Source of the DNA: Caballeronia novacaledonica
Lineage (GTDB): Bacteria; Pseudomonadota; Gammaproteobacteria; Burkholderiales; Burkholderiaceae
Reading direction: 5' to 3'
NCBI RefSeq assembly: GCF_900258035.1
Contig: NZ_OGTP01000005.1
Coordinates: forward strand, 1-64,000
DNA length: 64,000 nucleotides
Shown here: positions 38,224 through 50,974 of the stretch, one piece after another
Layout of the letters: every line of letters begins with the position of its first letter
Position numbering within the stretch: position 1 is the stretch's first letter
Program-made: the position numbers and the translations under genes
Notes under the pieces: model-generated
Databases searched by the model: none
What the model was told of the DNA's origin: nothing
The model's input: the letters and a program-made list of their open reading frames with translations, nothing else

Positions 38224-40427
38224 GGTGATTCGGATTTCGATGTGGGTTCGTTCGGTTGCACGGAGCGCCTGCGCGCGGTGTCGACGGCGAGCAGGCGGTC
38301 GGAAAACGCGTCGTCGAGAAACAGGTCGTCGACGGGCAGGGCGAGCCGCCTGCGCCAGTTCGGATGCTCGTCGATCGAGCCCGGCAGATTCGGCTGCTCG
38401 GCGAGCGCGAGCAAGTCTTCGAGCGGATAAGTGACGAGCGGCGCGGGCGTCGCGGCGACGAACGCGAGCGCTTCATCGACGGGCGCGTTGCCGATATCGG
38501 GCGCATCCACGTCGCCGGGCGCGATGCCCGCGTCCTGGAACGCGCGCCACAAATGCCCGCGATCGACGCCGCGCTCTTCCAGCGCCACTTCGACGGCATC
38601 GCGGCCATCGGCGCGCGCCATCGTCTGGCCGATTTTCGAGCGCCACACGATGTCCTCGCCGCGCCACCATCCGGTGACGGTCGGCAGGTCGTGCGTCGTC
38701 GTCGTCGCGGTGACGCCGCTGTCCCATTCGCGCGGCGGCTTGAAGCCCGGGCCGTCCACTTCGCGCTCGAACCACAGCACGCGAATGCCCAGCAAGCCGT
38801 GCTCCTGCAAGCGCTCCGTAAAGCCGGGCGGCACGGTGCCGAGATCTTCGCCGATCACGATCGCGCGATGCCGCCACGATTCCAGCGCGATGAGCCGCAG
38901 CATGTCCTCCAGCGGATAGCGCAGATACGCGCCGTCCTTCGCGCTCTCGCCTTCGGGCACGAGCCAGAGCCTGCGCAAGCCGAGAATGTGATCGATGCGG
39001 ATGCCGCCCGCGCGCGCGAACGCGCAGCGCAGCATGTCGATGAACGCCGCGAAGCCCTGCGTGCGCATCGCGCGCGGCGAGAACGTCGTCAGTCCCCACG
39101 ACTGCCCGGCCTGATTGAAGAGATCGGGCGGCGCGCCGACGGACACGCCCGTGAGCATTTCATCGCGATACGACCACGCGTGACTGCCCGCGCTGTCGCA
39201 TCCGACCGCGAGGTCCGCGACGAGTCCCACGGCCATGCCCGCATCGCGCGCGGCGTGCTGCGCGTGCATGAGTCCTTTCGCGGCGAGCCATTGCGCGAAG
39301 AGATGGAAGTCGACTTCGCGGCGATTGGCGTTCGCGAATTCCGTCACCGCGTCGCTGCGCGGATCGCGCAAGGCTTCGGGCCAGTCGCGCCAGTGGCCTT
39401 CGCCGTTCTCCGCGAGCTGCGCGGCCTGCAATGCTTCGAAGCGCGCATGATCTTCGAGCGGGCGGCCGCCCTGATCGACGAAATCGGCGAAGTCTTTCGC
39501 GAAGGGCGACTCGCGGTCTTCGGAGAAGGTATCGAAGAGCGCGCGCAGGATCGCGAGGCGCGCTTTCGATGCGCGCGGCCAGTCGATCAGCGTGAGACCT
39601 TCGAGTTCGGCGAGTTCCTTCGCCACGCCCGTTTTTTCGATCGCCGCGCGGGCCGCGGGTGCGCCGAGCACGGCGGCCGGATCGACATGGGCGATGTTGA
39701 GAAAGAGCCGCGACGACGGCGAATAGGGACTGAACTTGTTCGGCTCGGCGCTGAACATCGCGTGCATCGGGCTGATCGCGACGGCATGTCCGCCGCGCTT
39801 CGCGGTCTGCGTCGCGAGCGACGCCAGCGCCGTGAAATCGCCGACGCCGCCATCGCCATTGCGGCGCAAGCCATACACTTGCGCGGCGACGCCCCACAGC
39901 GGCGGCGTTGCGCCCGCGTCTTCGTTCAAGGCGCGCCACGCGTCGTCGATCGTGTAACAGCGCGCGGGCGCGACCGCGAGCGTCGTGCGATGGTCGTTGA
40001 TGACGAGCGTGTGATAACCCGGCTCCGCGATCGGCGAAAGCAGCGCGATCTCGCCCTTGGGCGACGTGAAGCGTCCGTCGATCACCGCGCCGCTTTCCAG
40101 CTCGATGCGATAGCGCGCGCCCGACTTCGCCGCCGACACCGGCAGCGCGATGCCGCGATCCACTTCGGCGGTGATGAGCGGCGGCAGCTTGCGTCCGCTC
40201 ATTTCGGCATCGACGGCGGCCATGCTCTGCCTGATCTGCGCGGCGTTGCCGCACGGCAGGCCGAGCTTTTCGAGCAGGATGCGCAGCGTCGTCTCCGGCA
40301 CGCGCTGCATGTTCTTGTGCGCGTTCTGCCATTCGATCTCGAAGCCCGCGCGCTCCGCGAGCGCTTCGATGCTGCTCACGGGGCGCGCCGCGCCCGTTTT
40401 GGGCGTCTTGCTTGCGGCGGCGCTCAC
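38220..40427 (-). CDS. malQ: 4-alpha-glucanotransferase (amylomaltase)
   Basis: 735 residues from a GTG at 40427 with GAAGGAAG upstream; the start overlaps the treZ stop (GTGA). It moves glucan segments between maltooligosaccharides (GH77). The nucleophile region GIRIDHILGLRRLWLVPEG, VIGEDLGTVP and TTTHDLPTVTGWW are intact. The N-terminal about 150 residues form an extra domain, as in the E. coli enzyme. Between treZ and treY it would lengthen or recycle short maltodextrins that TreY cannot use. Confidence 0.94.
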   Translation of the reverse strand: MSAAASKTPKTGAARPVSSIEALAERAGFEIEWQNAHKNMQRVPETTLRILLEKLGLPCGNAAQIRQSMAAVDAEMSGRKLPPLITAEVDRGIALPVSAAKSGARYRIELESGAVIDGRFTSPKGEIALLSPIAEPGYHTLVINDHRTTLAVAPARCYTIDDAWRALNEDAGATPPLWGVAAQVYGLRRNGDGGVGDFTALASLATQTAKRGGHAVAISPMHAMFSAEPNKFSPYSPSSRLFLNIAHVDPAAVLGAPAARAAIEKTGVAKELAELEGLTLIDWPRASKARLAILRALFDTFSEDRESPFAKDFADFVDQGGRPLEDHARFEALQAAQLAENGEGHWRDWPEALRDPRSDAVTEFANANRREVDFHLFAQWLAAKGLMHAQHAARDAGMAVGLVADLAVGCDSAGSHAWSYRDEMLTGVSVGAPPDLFNQAGQSWGLTTFSPRAMRTQGFAAFIDMLRCAFARAGGIRIDHILGLRRLWLVPEGESAKDGAYLRYPLEDMLRLIALESWRHRAIVIGEDLGTVPPGFTERLQEHGLLGIRVLWFEREVDGPGFKPPREWDSGVTATTTTHDLPTVTGWWRGEDIVWRSKIGQTMARADGRDAVEVALEERGVDRGHLWRAFQDAGIAPGDVDAPDIGNAPVDEALAFVAATPAPLVTYPLEDLLALAEQPNLPGSIDEHPNWRRRLALPVDDLFLDDAFSDRLLAVDTARRRSVQPNEPTSKSESP

Positions 40428-42322
40428 GAGACGCTTCCTTCGGCCGATGCCGGTTCGAAGCGGCGCGCGTCATGCGCGATCGCGTATTCGTTCACTTCGC
40501 CGGTGAGCCAGGCGAGGAACGTGCGGCCGTCCAGCTCGCCGTCACGCGCGCGATCCTGCGCGCGCGCGGGCGTCTCGAAGACGATCTTGCCCGGCGGCTG
40601 CTCCTTCAACGCGATGGCGCGCTCGCCGAGATTGAGTGCGACGGAGAGCGTTTCGCCGTCGCCCAGCTTCCAGCGCGCGACGAGCGCCTTGTCGCCGAGC
40701 ACGTCCGCGCCGAGCGATTTCGCGCCCTTCAGACGCGGCGTGACGAGCTTCGCGCGCACCGTGAGCGCCGAGCGATAAAAGTGCAGCCATTCGAGCCGGC
40801 CCGCTTCGTCCTGTTTGTCCGACAGCTTCGGCGAGGACATCTCGAAGGTCATCTTGTCGTTCGGATCGGGAATCTGCGCGCGGCGCTTTTCGTCGCTGAA
40901 CGCGGAGAACTTCGCGAACTCCTTGCGGCGGCCTTCGCGCACCGCGTCGGCGAGCTGATCGTGATAGTCCGTGAAGAACAGGAACGGCTGCTTCGAACCG
41001 TATTGCTCTTCCATGAACAGCAGCGGAATTTGCGGCGACAGCAGCAAGAGCCCCGTCGCGGCGAAGAGCGATTCGTCGTCGGTCAATGAGCGCAGGCGAT
41101 CGCCCATCGCGCGATTGCCGATCTGATCGTGGTTCTGGAGGAACATCACGAAGCGCGTCGGCGGCAGATGCGCGCTCGGTTCGCCGCGCGGCTTGCCGTC
41201 GTGTATCGGCGACGGATCGCCCTGATACGCGAAGCCTTCCGTCAAGACGCGCGCAAGTTTTTCGATCGGCTTGTCGCAATACGCGCCGTAGTAGCTCTCG
41301 TCTTCGCCCGTCAGAAGCACGTGCAGCGTGTTGTGGGCGTCGTCGTTCCATTGCGCGTCGAAATGCGTTTCGAGCAGATTCGCCGTGTTGTGCTCGTTCT
41401 CCAGCACGAGATGAACATGACGGCCCGCCTCGACGGAACTGCGCACGCGTTGCGCGAGCTCGCGCAGCCATTCGTCGTCGTTGATCGCGTGCACCGCGTC
41501 GAGGCGCAGGCCATCGAAACGATATTCGTTGAGCCAATACAGGGCATTGTCGAAGAAAAGATCGCGCACTTGCGGGCGCTCGAAATCGATCGCCGGGCCC
41601 CACGGCGTGTGCACGCCTTCGCGGAAAAATGTCTTCGCGTAGGCGTTCAGATAGTTGCCGTCCGGGCCGAAGTGGTTGTAGACGACGTCGAGAAAAACCA
41701 TCAGGCCGAGGCCGTGCGCCGTATCGACGAGTTGCTTCAGTTCCTCGGGACGGCCGTACGCCGAGTCCGGCGCGTAGGGCAACACGCCGTCGTAGCCCCA
41801 GTTGCGCGTGCCGGAGAAATCGTTGAGCGGCATCAGTTCGATCGCCGTCACGCCGAGTTGCGCGAGTTCGGGCAGGCGCGCCGTCACGCCCGCGAAGCCG
41901 CCCATCGCGCCGACGTGCAGTTCGTAAAGCACGGTTTCTTCCCACGGCCGGCCGTGCCAGTTCGTGTGCGTCCAGCGATACGCGCGCGGGTCGATGACTT
42001 CGCTCGGCCCATGCACGTCCTGCGGCTGAAAACGCGACGCGGGATCGGGCACCGCGAGATCTTCGTCGAGCCGATAGCGATACAGCGTGCCCGCGCCGCC
42101 ATCCGCTTCGGCTTCGAACCAGCCGTCGCCGGTCGGCTGCATGTCGACGCGTTCGGACGTGCCGCCCGCGCGCTGGATTTCCACTTGCACGGCATCGCGC
42201 GATGGCGCCCAGAAGCGGAAACGCGTGCGCGGATTTTCGCGCACGGCGCCCGTCAGGTGAGCGCCGAAAGGAAGGCAATACGCATGATGATGCTTGTGCG
42301 GATCGATCGGACGTTCGGACAT
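40424..42322 (-). CDS. treZ: Maltooligosyltrehalose trehalohydrolase
   Basis: 632 residues. It releases trehalose from the chain end made by TreY. An N-terminal CBM48-like domain (about 20-110, RFRFWAPSRDAVQVEI) is followed by a GH13 barrel with [23 protein letters not shown] (nucleophile) and LVLENEHN (acid). AGGAAATC precedes the ATG. It starts 37 bases after glgX and overlaps malQ by 4 bases. Confidence 0.95.
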   Translation of the reverse strand: MSERPIDPHKHHHAYCLPFGAHLTGAVRENPRTRFRFWAPSRDAVQVEIQRAGGTSERVDMQPTGDGWFEAEADGGAGTLYRYRLDEDLAVPDPASRFQPQDVHGPSEVIDPRAYRWTHTNWHGRPWEETVLYELHVGAMGGFAGVTARLPELAQLGVTAIELMPLNDFSGTRNWGYDGVLPYAPDSAYGRPEELKQLVDTAHGLGLMVFLDVVYNHFGPDGNYLNAYAKTFFREGVHTPWGPAIDFERPQVRDLFFDNALYWLNEYRFDGLRLDAVHAINDDEWLRELAQRVRSSVEAGRHVHLVLENEHNTANLLETHFDAQWNDDAHNTLHVLLTGEDESYYGAYCDKPIEKLARVLTEGFAYQGDPSPIHDGKPRGEPSAHLPPTRFVMFLQNHDQIGNRAMGDRLRSLTDDESLFAATGLLLLSPQIPLLFMEEQYGSKQPFLFFTDYHDQLADAVREGRRKEFAKFSAFSDEKRRAQIPDPNDKMTFEMSSPKLSDKQDEAGRLEWLHFYRSALTVRAKLVTPRLKGAKSLGADVLGDKALVARWKLGDGETLSVALNLGERAIALKEQPPGKIVFETPARAQDRARDGELDGRTFLAWLTGEVNEYAIAHDARRFEPASAEGSVS

Positions 42323-42359
42323 GATTTCCTGCCTGTATTGCTGCGATGAAGTGCGTCTG

Positions 42360-44585
42360 TCAGTGTGGCGAATCGATTTCGGGTTCGCGATGCGAAGGCA
42401 CCGTGCCGGGATCGGGCGGCAGCGCCGTCAAAAGACGCGGACCCTGATGCGCGCCCGCCATCCACACCGCCTGCCAGTCCGCCTCGCCGGTCGGCTCCGC
42501 CAGCATCACGACGATACTGTGCGGGGCCAGTTCCATTTCGCTGCCGACGAGCGGCCGCGTTACCGAGTCGGGCTCCGCGCTATCGAGGAGCACGTTCCAT
42601 TCCAAGTGAGGCGCGGGCGGCGTGAACGTGAGCGCCTGCGACGATGCGTTGAACATGATGAGCAGCACGTCGATTTCGCCGTCGACGCCCGGGCCTGCGC
42701 GCCGCAGCGTGAGCGCGCGGCCTTCGGCGTCCTGCCATGCTTCGATCGCGAGCGCGTTGCCGCGTTCGTCGAACCAACTCACATCGTAAAGGCCCGGCAG
42801 CACTTCGCGGTCGCCGTAAAGGAAGCGCGTTTCGCGCAGCACCGGGTATTTTTTGCGCAGTGCAATAACGCGCGCGACGAACTCCGTCATCTCGACGCCC
42901 CGCGCGCTTTGCGCCGCGTCCCAGTCGAGCCAGGAAATCTCGTTGTCCTGGCAATAGGCGTTGTTGTTGCCCTGCTGCGTGCGGCCGAATTCGTCGCCGG
43001 CGAGAAGCATCGGCGTGCCGAGCGAGAGCAGTGTCGTCGCGACCATCGAGCGGGCGAGACGCGCGCGCACTTCGAGGATCGCGGGATCGTCGGTCGGGCC
43101 TTCGACGCCCCAGTTCGCGCTGCAGTTTTCGTTGTGGCCGTCGTTGTTGCCTTCCTGATTCGCGTCGTTGTGCTTGTGCGAATAGGCGGTGACATCGGCG
43201 AGTGTGAAGCCGTCGTGTGACGCGACGAAGTTCACCGACGCCCACGGCTTCCTGAAGCGGCGATTGAAGAGTTCCGCCGAACCGGTGAGGCGCGCGGCGA
43301 GATCGGGGCGCATGCCGGAATCGCCGCGCCAGAAACGTCGCACGCCATCGCGATACTTGTCGTTCCATTCCGCGAAGCCCGGCGGATGATTGCCCACCTG
43401 ATAGCCGTCCGGCCCGATATCCCACGGCTCGGAAATCAGCTTGCGCGTGGAGAGGACGGGATCCTGGCGGACCGCGTCGAAGAAACCCGAGCCCGGATCG
43501 AAGCCGTGCCCTTCGCGGCCGAGCGTTACGCCGAGATCGAAACGGAAGCCGTCGATGTTGAACGCGGTGCACCAGTAGCGCAGCGAATCCATGACCATCT
43601 GCAGCACGCGCGGATGCGACAGGTTCACCGTGTTGCCGCAGCCGGTTTCGTTGATGTAGTGGCGCTCGTCGCCGGGAATCAGGCGGTAGTAGCTCGCGTT
43701 GTCGAGGCCGCGCCACGAGACCGTGGGTCCGAGTTCGTTGCCTTCGCACGTGTGGTTATAGACGACATCGAGAAACACTTCGATGCCCGCCGCGTGCAAC
43801 TGGCGCACGGCGATGCGCATTTCGTTCAGCCGATGCGTCGAGAGATACGAAGGCTCCGGCGCGAAGAACGCGGCGGTGTTGTAGCCCCAGTAGTTCCTGA
43901 GGCTGCGTTCGACGAGAAAGCGGTCGTTCAGAAACGCGTGCACCGGCAGAAACTCGACGGCGGTGATGCCGAGCTTCTGCAAATGCTCGACGAACCACGG
44001 CGACGAGAGCGCCGCGAACGTGCCGCGCTCGTGCTGGCGGATGTCGTTGCGCATCATCGATGCACCGCGCACGTGCGTTTCATAGACGATGGTTTCGCCC
44101 CAGGGCGTGTCGGGGCGCACGTCGCGCGACCAGTCGAAGGCGTCGTCGGTGACGATGCACTTGGGCATGGCGGGCGCGGAGTCGCGCCGATCCATCGACA
44201 TGTCGAGCCGGTTCGAATGCACGCGATAACCGAAGAGCGCGTCGGACCAGCGCCACGGACCGACGAGTTTTTTCGCGTAGGGATCGAGCAGCAGCTTGTG
44301 CGGATTGAAGCGATGCCCTTGCTGCGGCTGATACGGGCCGTGGGCGCGGAAACCGTAGACGGTGCCGGGATGCGCGCCGGGCAGATAGCCGTGCCAGATT
44401 TCGTCGGTGCACTCGGGGAGATCGAAGCGCATCAGTTCCTTGCGGCCGGTGCTGTCGAAGAGACAGACTTCGATGCGATGCGCATTCGATGAAAACACCG
44501 CGAAGTTGACGCCCAGACCGTCCCAGTTGGCTCCGAGCGGGTAGGGGGCGCCCGGGAGCAACTTGTCGGGGAGTGCATTTGGCAT
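42360..44585 (-). CDS. glgX: Glycogen debranching enzyme
   Basis: 741 residues from the ATG at 44585, with GAGGAT upstream. It hydrolyses alpha-1,6 branches of short chains (GH13_11). N-terminal CBM48 (GANWDGLGVNFAVFSSNAH), the nucleophile region DGFRFDLGVTLGREG, and SEPWDIGPDGYQVG are all intact. A longer open frame to 44954 runs through the repeat region and is not part of the protein. In this pathway GlgX feeds TreY and MalQ. It is separated from glgB by a 711-base repeat-bearing gap. Confidence 0.96.
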   Translation of the reverse strand: MPNALPDKLLPGAPYPLGANWDGLGVNFAVFSSNAHRIEVCLFDSTGRKELMRFDLPECTDEIWHGYLPGAHPGTVYGFRAHGPYQPQQGHRFNPHKLLLDPYAKKLVGPWRWSDALFGYRVHSNRLDMSMDRRDSAPAMPKCIVTDDAFDWSRDVRPDTPWGETIVYETHVRGASMMRNDIRQHERGTFAALSSPWFVEHLQKLGITAVEFLPVHAFLNDRFLVERSLRNYWGYNTAAFFAPEPSYLSTHRLNEMRIAVRQLHAAGIEVFLDVVYNHTCEGNELGPTVSWRGLDNASYYRLIPGDERHYINETGCGNTVNLSHPRVLQMVMDSLRYWCTAFNIDGFRFDLGVTLGREGHGFDPGSGFFDAVRQDPVLSTRKLISEPWDIGPDGYQVGNHPPGFAEWNDKYRDGVRRFWRGDSGMRPDLAARLTGSAELFNRRFRKPWASVNFVASHDGFTLADVTAYSHKHNDANQEGNNDGHNENCSANWGVEGPTDDPAILEVRARLARSMVATTLLSLGTPMLLAGDEFGRTQQGNNNAYCQDNEISWLDWDAAQSARGVEMTEFVARVIALRKKYPVLRETRFLYGDREVLPGLYDVSWFDERGNALAIEAWQDAEGRALTLRRAGPGVDGEIDVLLIMFNASSQALTFTPPAPHLEWNVLLDSAEPDSVTRPLVGSEMELAPHSIVVMLAEPTGEADWQAVWMAGAHQGPRLLTALPPDPGTVPSHREPEIDSPH

Positions 44586-44627
44586 TGGGCCTATCCTCGG
44601 AGGTTTGACTTGAGTGAATTTCTTGGG

Positions 44628-44883
44628 CTTTGTTTTCGCCGGATCCCGTGTTTTTTGTGGTCTATAAGCGTTGCCCCTGTGCGGGGCGGCAGTCACTTTC
44701 TTTGCTGCTGCAAAGAAAGTAACCAAAGAAAGCAGCTTTTCCATCCAAAGTGCTTCATGCCGGCCGCGGCACAGGAGATTGGCTGAATGGCCCCCAGAGT
44801 AGCGAGTGCCCTCGCAAGCAGAACACGGCTTGGCTCGCGCACGGTCTGACGCATCGCACCGCATAACAAACTGGTTCAGCACC
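44628..44883. repeat. Left copy of an inverted dispersed repeat
   Basis: About 256 bases that recur in reverse orientation at 45030-45280 with scattered mismatches and short indels. Landmarks in order are CGCCGGATCCCG, a GCCCC-TGTGC-GGGGC hairpin (44673-44687), an 11-bp stem ACTTTCTTTGC/GCAAAGAAAGT (44695-44720), CATGCCGGCCGCGGCACAGG, and CTGGTTCAGCAC. The long open frames through it (reading SLVTFFAAAKKVT) look like by-products, not proteins. Confidence 0.85.
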
Positions 44884-45029
44884 AATAGCTCCGGCCCGCT
44901 TCGCGGCCGACCGGTCCATCGGGTCGGCGCGCGCTTTCTTGCTAACGGTTCCATCTCACTGCATTCGTACTTCGTCGGTTTCCCTTGCAGACCCGGCGGC
45001 AGCGCGCAGCGCTGTGCCGATGCTTTTTC

Positions 45030-45280
45030 GTGCTGAACCAGCGCGCTGCAAGTTATGGCTCGTCAGACCGTGCGCGGTCCAAGCCGCGCGAGTTTTGTGA
45101 GGGCACTCGCTATAGCCGTTCCATTCAGCCGATCGCCTGTGCCGCGGCCGGCATGAAGTGCTTAGGCTGGGGAAAGCTGTTTCTTTGGTTACTTTCTTTG
45201 CAGCAGCAAAGAAAGTGACTGCCGCCCCGCACAGGGGCAGTGCTAATAGACCAATAACAAATCGGGATCCGGCGACAAAG
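45030..45280. repeat. Right copy of the inverted dispersed repeat
   Basis: The reverse complement of the left copy. Its 11-bp hairpin lies at 45191-45216 and its GCCCC/GGGGC hairpin at 45224-45238. The 146-base spacer between copies contains further small inverted repeats but no gene. Because transcription runs from glgB to glgX, both copies would be in the mRNA and could fold onto each other. Confidence 0.85.
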
Positions 45281-45296
45281 AACACAAACACCCCCT

Positions 45297-47508
<2,212 letters not shown>

Positions 47509-47534
<26 letters not shown>

Positions 47535-50500
47535 CCGGATTGTCCTTGGTTGCTCCGAACACGGGTCGCGTGCCCGGAGCGGGCGGCTCGCCCGTGTCTC
47601 GCAGCAAGCGGCTCGCGAGCGACGCGAGACCCCGCAACGGAAGGCCGATCCAGGTCGGCCGGTTCGCTGCTTCGTAGCGGATTTCGTAAGCGGCCTTTTC
47701 GATCAGGAAGAGATCGAGCAACGGTTCGAACACGTCTTCGGCCGCGATCGTTTCAGGCGACGATGCGATCGCCGCCATGTACTCCCGCAAGAAGCTCTCC
47801 TCGGCGAAGGCGCGGAACCGCTCGAACAGCGCGCGCTTGCGATCCGCCGTCTGCGCGGGCGCGTTTTCCGTCGTCGATTGCGCGGCCGCGCTCGCATACG
47901 ACAGCGAACGCATCAGCCCCGCGACGTCGCGCAACGGGCTCGTCTTCCTGCGGCGTTCGTCGAGCGCGCGCGCGGGCTCGCCTTCGAAGTCGATCAGATA
48001 CGCGTCGCCCTGCGCCATCAGCACCTGGCCTAAATGGAAATCGCCGTGGATGCGGATGCACAGCGCATCGGCGCCGGGCGCGACGAGCTTCTTCACGGCA
48101 TCGACGAGCAGCGTGCGGCGATCGAGCAGGCTCTGCGCGAGGAAACGGTCGTGCTCGCCGAAGTCGCCGATCTTCTGCGCGAGAATGTCGAGCGCCGATT
48201 CGAGCAGCTTGAGCGTGCCGTCGATCCAGCCCTTCGCGTCTTCGGCCGTCGCGCGTTGCGGCGTGAAGGCTTCGTCCTCGGTCGGCGATGCGAGCGCGAC
48301 ATGCAGTTCGCCGAGCCGCTTGCCGATCACGCCCGCGATGTTGCCGTAGCCCGCGAAACCTTCCGCCTGCGCATCGCGTTCCTGCGTGTGCTCTTCCGAT
48401 TCCACCGCGACCGCGAGTTCATCGACGGTGCGGCGCAGATAGTCGAGCGCGTAGTTCCAGGCGTCGCCCTGATTGTCGATGAAGCCCTGCAGGATGACGA
48501 GCGTATGCGGCACGCCCTGCGGATCGACGCGCACGACTTCGCCGAACAGCGGGCCGGTGTTCGCATAGCCGAGCTTCGTCAGATAGCGGCTCATCTCCGC
48601 TTCGGGATGAATGCCGCCGACCACGCGCCGCACGAGCTTCAACACGACCTTGTCGCCGATCACGAGCGAGCTGTTGCTCTGCTCGGCCGCGAGCCAGCGG
48701 ATCTCGGGCAGATCGGCGGGATAGTAGTTGAGTTCGTCGAGGCGTTCGGTCGGGATGAAACGGATCTCGCTCTTTTGCACCGTCGGCACGACCGCGCGTT
48801 CCTTCAGCTTGCGCATCACGCCATAGGTGAATTGCGGCACCGAGAACGCATCGGTCAGATGCCCGATGTTGCGGTTGCGGCGCACGCGCGCCAGCGCGAG
48901 CTGCATGTAGAGCGGCGATGTCGTCTCCGTGCCCCACGCGATGGAAAGCGGCAGCACGTAGCGCTCGCAATGATCGCCGACATCGGCTTCGATCTCGGTG
49001 AACGCGAAACCCGCGTTTTCGATCGTCGTCAGCGCGGCGAGCCGCACGCCATGCAGCTTCTGATCCTTCGACGCGAACCAGCGGCGCTTGCTCAAATAAT
49101 TCGGCAGCACTTCCGATTCGAGCAGGCGCACGTTCTCCGGTGTCGGCCCGGTCTGGCCCGCGCGAATCACCATCGTCACGAATTCGGGCAATTGTTCCGA
49201 AGGCGCCTGCGCCCACGCGGGCCGCATGTTGCCCGGACAAAGCTGGAACCACAGGAAGCCGTACGGCGGGAAGGTCAGCAGATACGTGAGCTTGCCGATG
49301 GCCGGGAACGGCGAATCGGCGGTCATTTCGAGCGGCACCGAACCGTCGAACTCCGAGAGGTCGAGTTCCACCGCCTGCGGCGCGCGCGACAGATTCGCGA
49401 CGCATAGAATCGGCGGCTCGCCTTCGAGCTCGCGCAGATACGCGAGAATCTTTCTGTTCGCGGGCCGCAAAAAGCGGATCGTGCCGCGCCCGAACGCATG
49501 CTTCGCGCGGCGCACGGCCAGCATTTTGCGCGTCCAGTTCAGGAGCGAATGCGGATCGCGGCTCTGCGATTCGACGTTCACCGCGTCATAGCCGTAGAGC
49601 GAGCCCATCACGGGCGGCAGCACGAGCTGCTCGGGATCGGCGCGCGAAAAACCGCCGTTGCGGTCGGACGACCATTGCATCGGCGTGCGCACGCCGTCGC
49701 GGTCGCCCAGGTGGATGTTGTCGCCCATGCCGAGCTCGTCGCCGTAATAGATGACCGGCGTGCCGGGCATCGACAGCAGCAGCGAGTTGATCAGTTCGAT
49801 GCGCCGGCGATCGCGCTCCATGAGCGGCGCGAGACGCCGGCGAATGCCGAGATTCAGGCGCGCGCGGCGATCGCTCGCGTACGTGTTCCACAGATAATCG
49901 CGCTCTGAATCCGTGACCATTTCGAGCGTGAGTTCGTCGTGGTTGCGCAGGAAAATCGCCCATTGATTCGTCTCGGCGAGGTCCGGCGTCTGCCGCATGA
50001 TGTCGGTGATCGGGAAGCGGTCCTCGCTCGCGATCGACATGTAGATGCGCGGCATCAGCGGGAAGTGGAACGCCATGTGGCATTCGTCTTCATCGCCGAA
50101 ATATTCCTTCACGTCTTCGGGCCACTGATTCGCTTCCGCGAGGAGCATGCGATTCGGATATTCCGCGTCGATGGTCGCGCGAATCTTTTTCAGAATCTCG
50201 TGCGTCTCGGGCAGGTTCTCGTTGTTCGTGCCTTCGCGTTCGACGAGATACGGCACCGCATCCAGCCGCAGCCCGTCGATGCCCATGTCGAGCCAGAAGC
50301 GCATCACGGAGAGCACTTCCTTGAGGACCGCGGGATTGTCGAAGTTCAGGTCGGGCTGGTGCGCATAGAAGCGATGCCAGTAATACTGGCCCGCGACCGG
50401 ATCGTGCGTCCAGTTCGACGGCTCCGTGTCGATGAAGATGATGCGCGTCTCTTCATACTTCTTGTCCGTATCGGACCACACGTAGTAGTTGCGATGATTC

Positions 50501-50907
50501 GATCCCGGCTTCGCATGCCGCGCGCGCTGAAACCACGGATGCTGATCCGACGTGTGATTGATGACGAGCTCGGTGATCACGCGTATGCCGCGCGCGTGCG
50601 CTTCCTGGATGAAGCGCTTCACGTCCGCGATCGTGCCGTAGTCCGGATGCACGTTGCGGTAATCGGCGATGTCGTAGCCGTCGTCGCGGCGCGGCGACGG
50701 ATAGAACGGCAGCAGCCAGATCGCATCGACGCCCAGCTCCGCGATGTAGTCGAGCTTCGCGAGCAGGCCGGGGAAATCGCCGATGCCGTCGTTGTTCGCA
50801 TCGAAGAAAGACTTGATGTGAACCTGATAGATGATCGCGTCCTTGTACCAGAGCGGATCGTCGCTGAGAATCGAGGCTTTCTTGTTGCGCTTCACCCTTG
50901 TATCCAC
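47509..50907 (-). CDS. treS: Trehalose synthase / maltokinase fusion
   Basis: 1132 residues. The N-terminal GH13_16 domain (about 15-560) interconverts trehalose and maltose: [19 protein letters not shown], the nucleophile D216 in [11 protein letters not shown] and E258 in LLAEANQWP. From about residue 610 ([14 protein letters not shown]) a maltokinase domain follows, with the phosphotransfer loop HGDFH at 954-958 and [16 protein letters not shown]. The kinase makes maltose-1-phosphate from ATP and maltose, the substrate of GlgE, encoded just upstream. Fusions of these two domains are known in several bacteria. Confidence 0.95.
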
Positions 50908-50974
50908 GGTTTCGCTCCAATATGCATGGGCTGGCTGCGGCCCTTGTTATGGGTGTGCTTGCTGGCTCAGGCGT

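Noticed and set aside
35659-38430. Open frame of 923 codons antisense to treY
   Set aside because: Composition is that of a shadow frame and the opposite strand encodes a complete enzyme with catalytic motifs.
38256-40778. Open frame of 840 codons antisense to malQ
   Set aside because: Same reason: Arg-rich shadow with no recognisable domain opposite a complete GH77 enzyme.
44695-44720. Repeat hairpin as a rho-independent terminator
   Set aside because: The stem is strong but no T-run follows on either strand and both copies have the same flanks; treated as part of the repeat.
44586-44954. N-terminal extension of GlgX by 123 codons
   Set aside because: It runs through the repeat, lacks homology to debranching enzymes, and the ATG at 44585 has a good ribosome site.
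44628-45280. Insertion sequence between glgB and glgX
   Set aside because: Two inverted copies resemble IS ends at first sight, but there is no transposase frame between them and the spacer is only about 146 bases.
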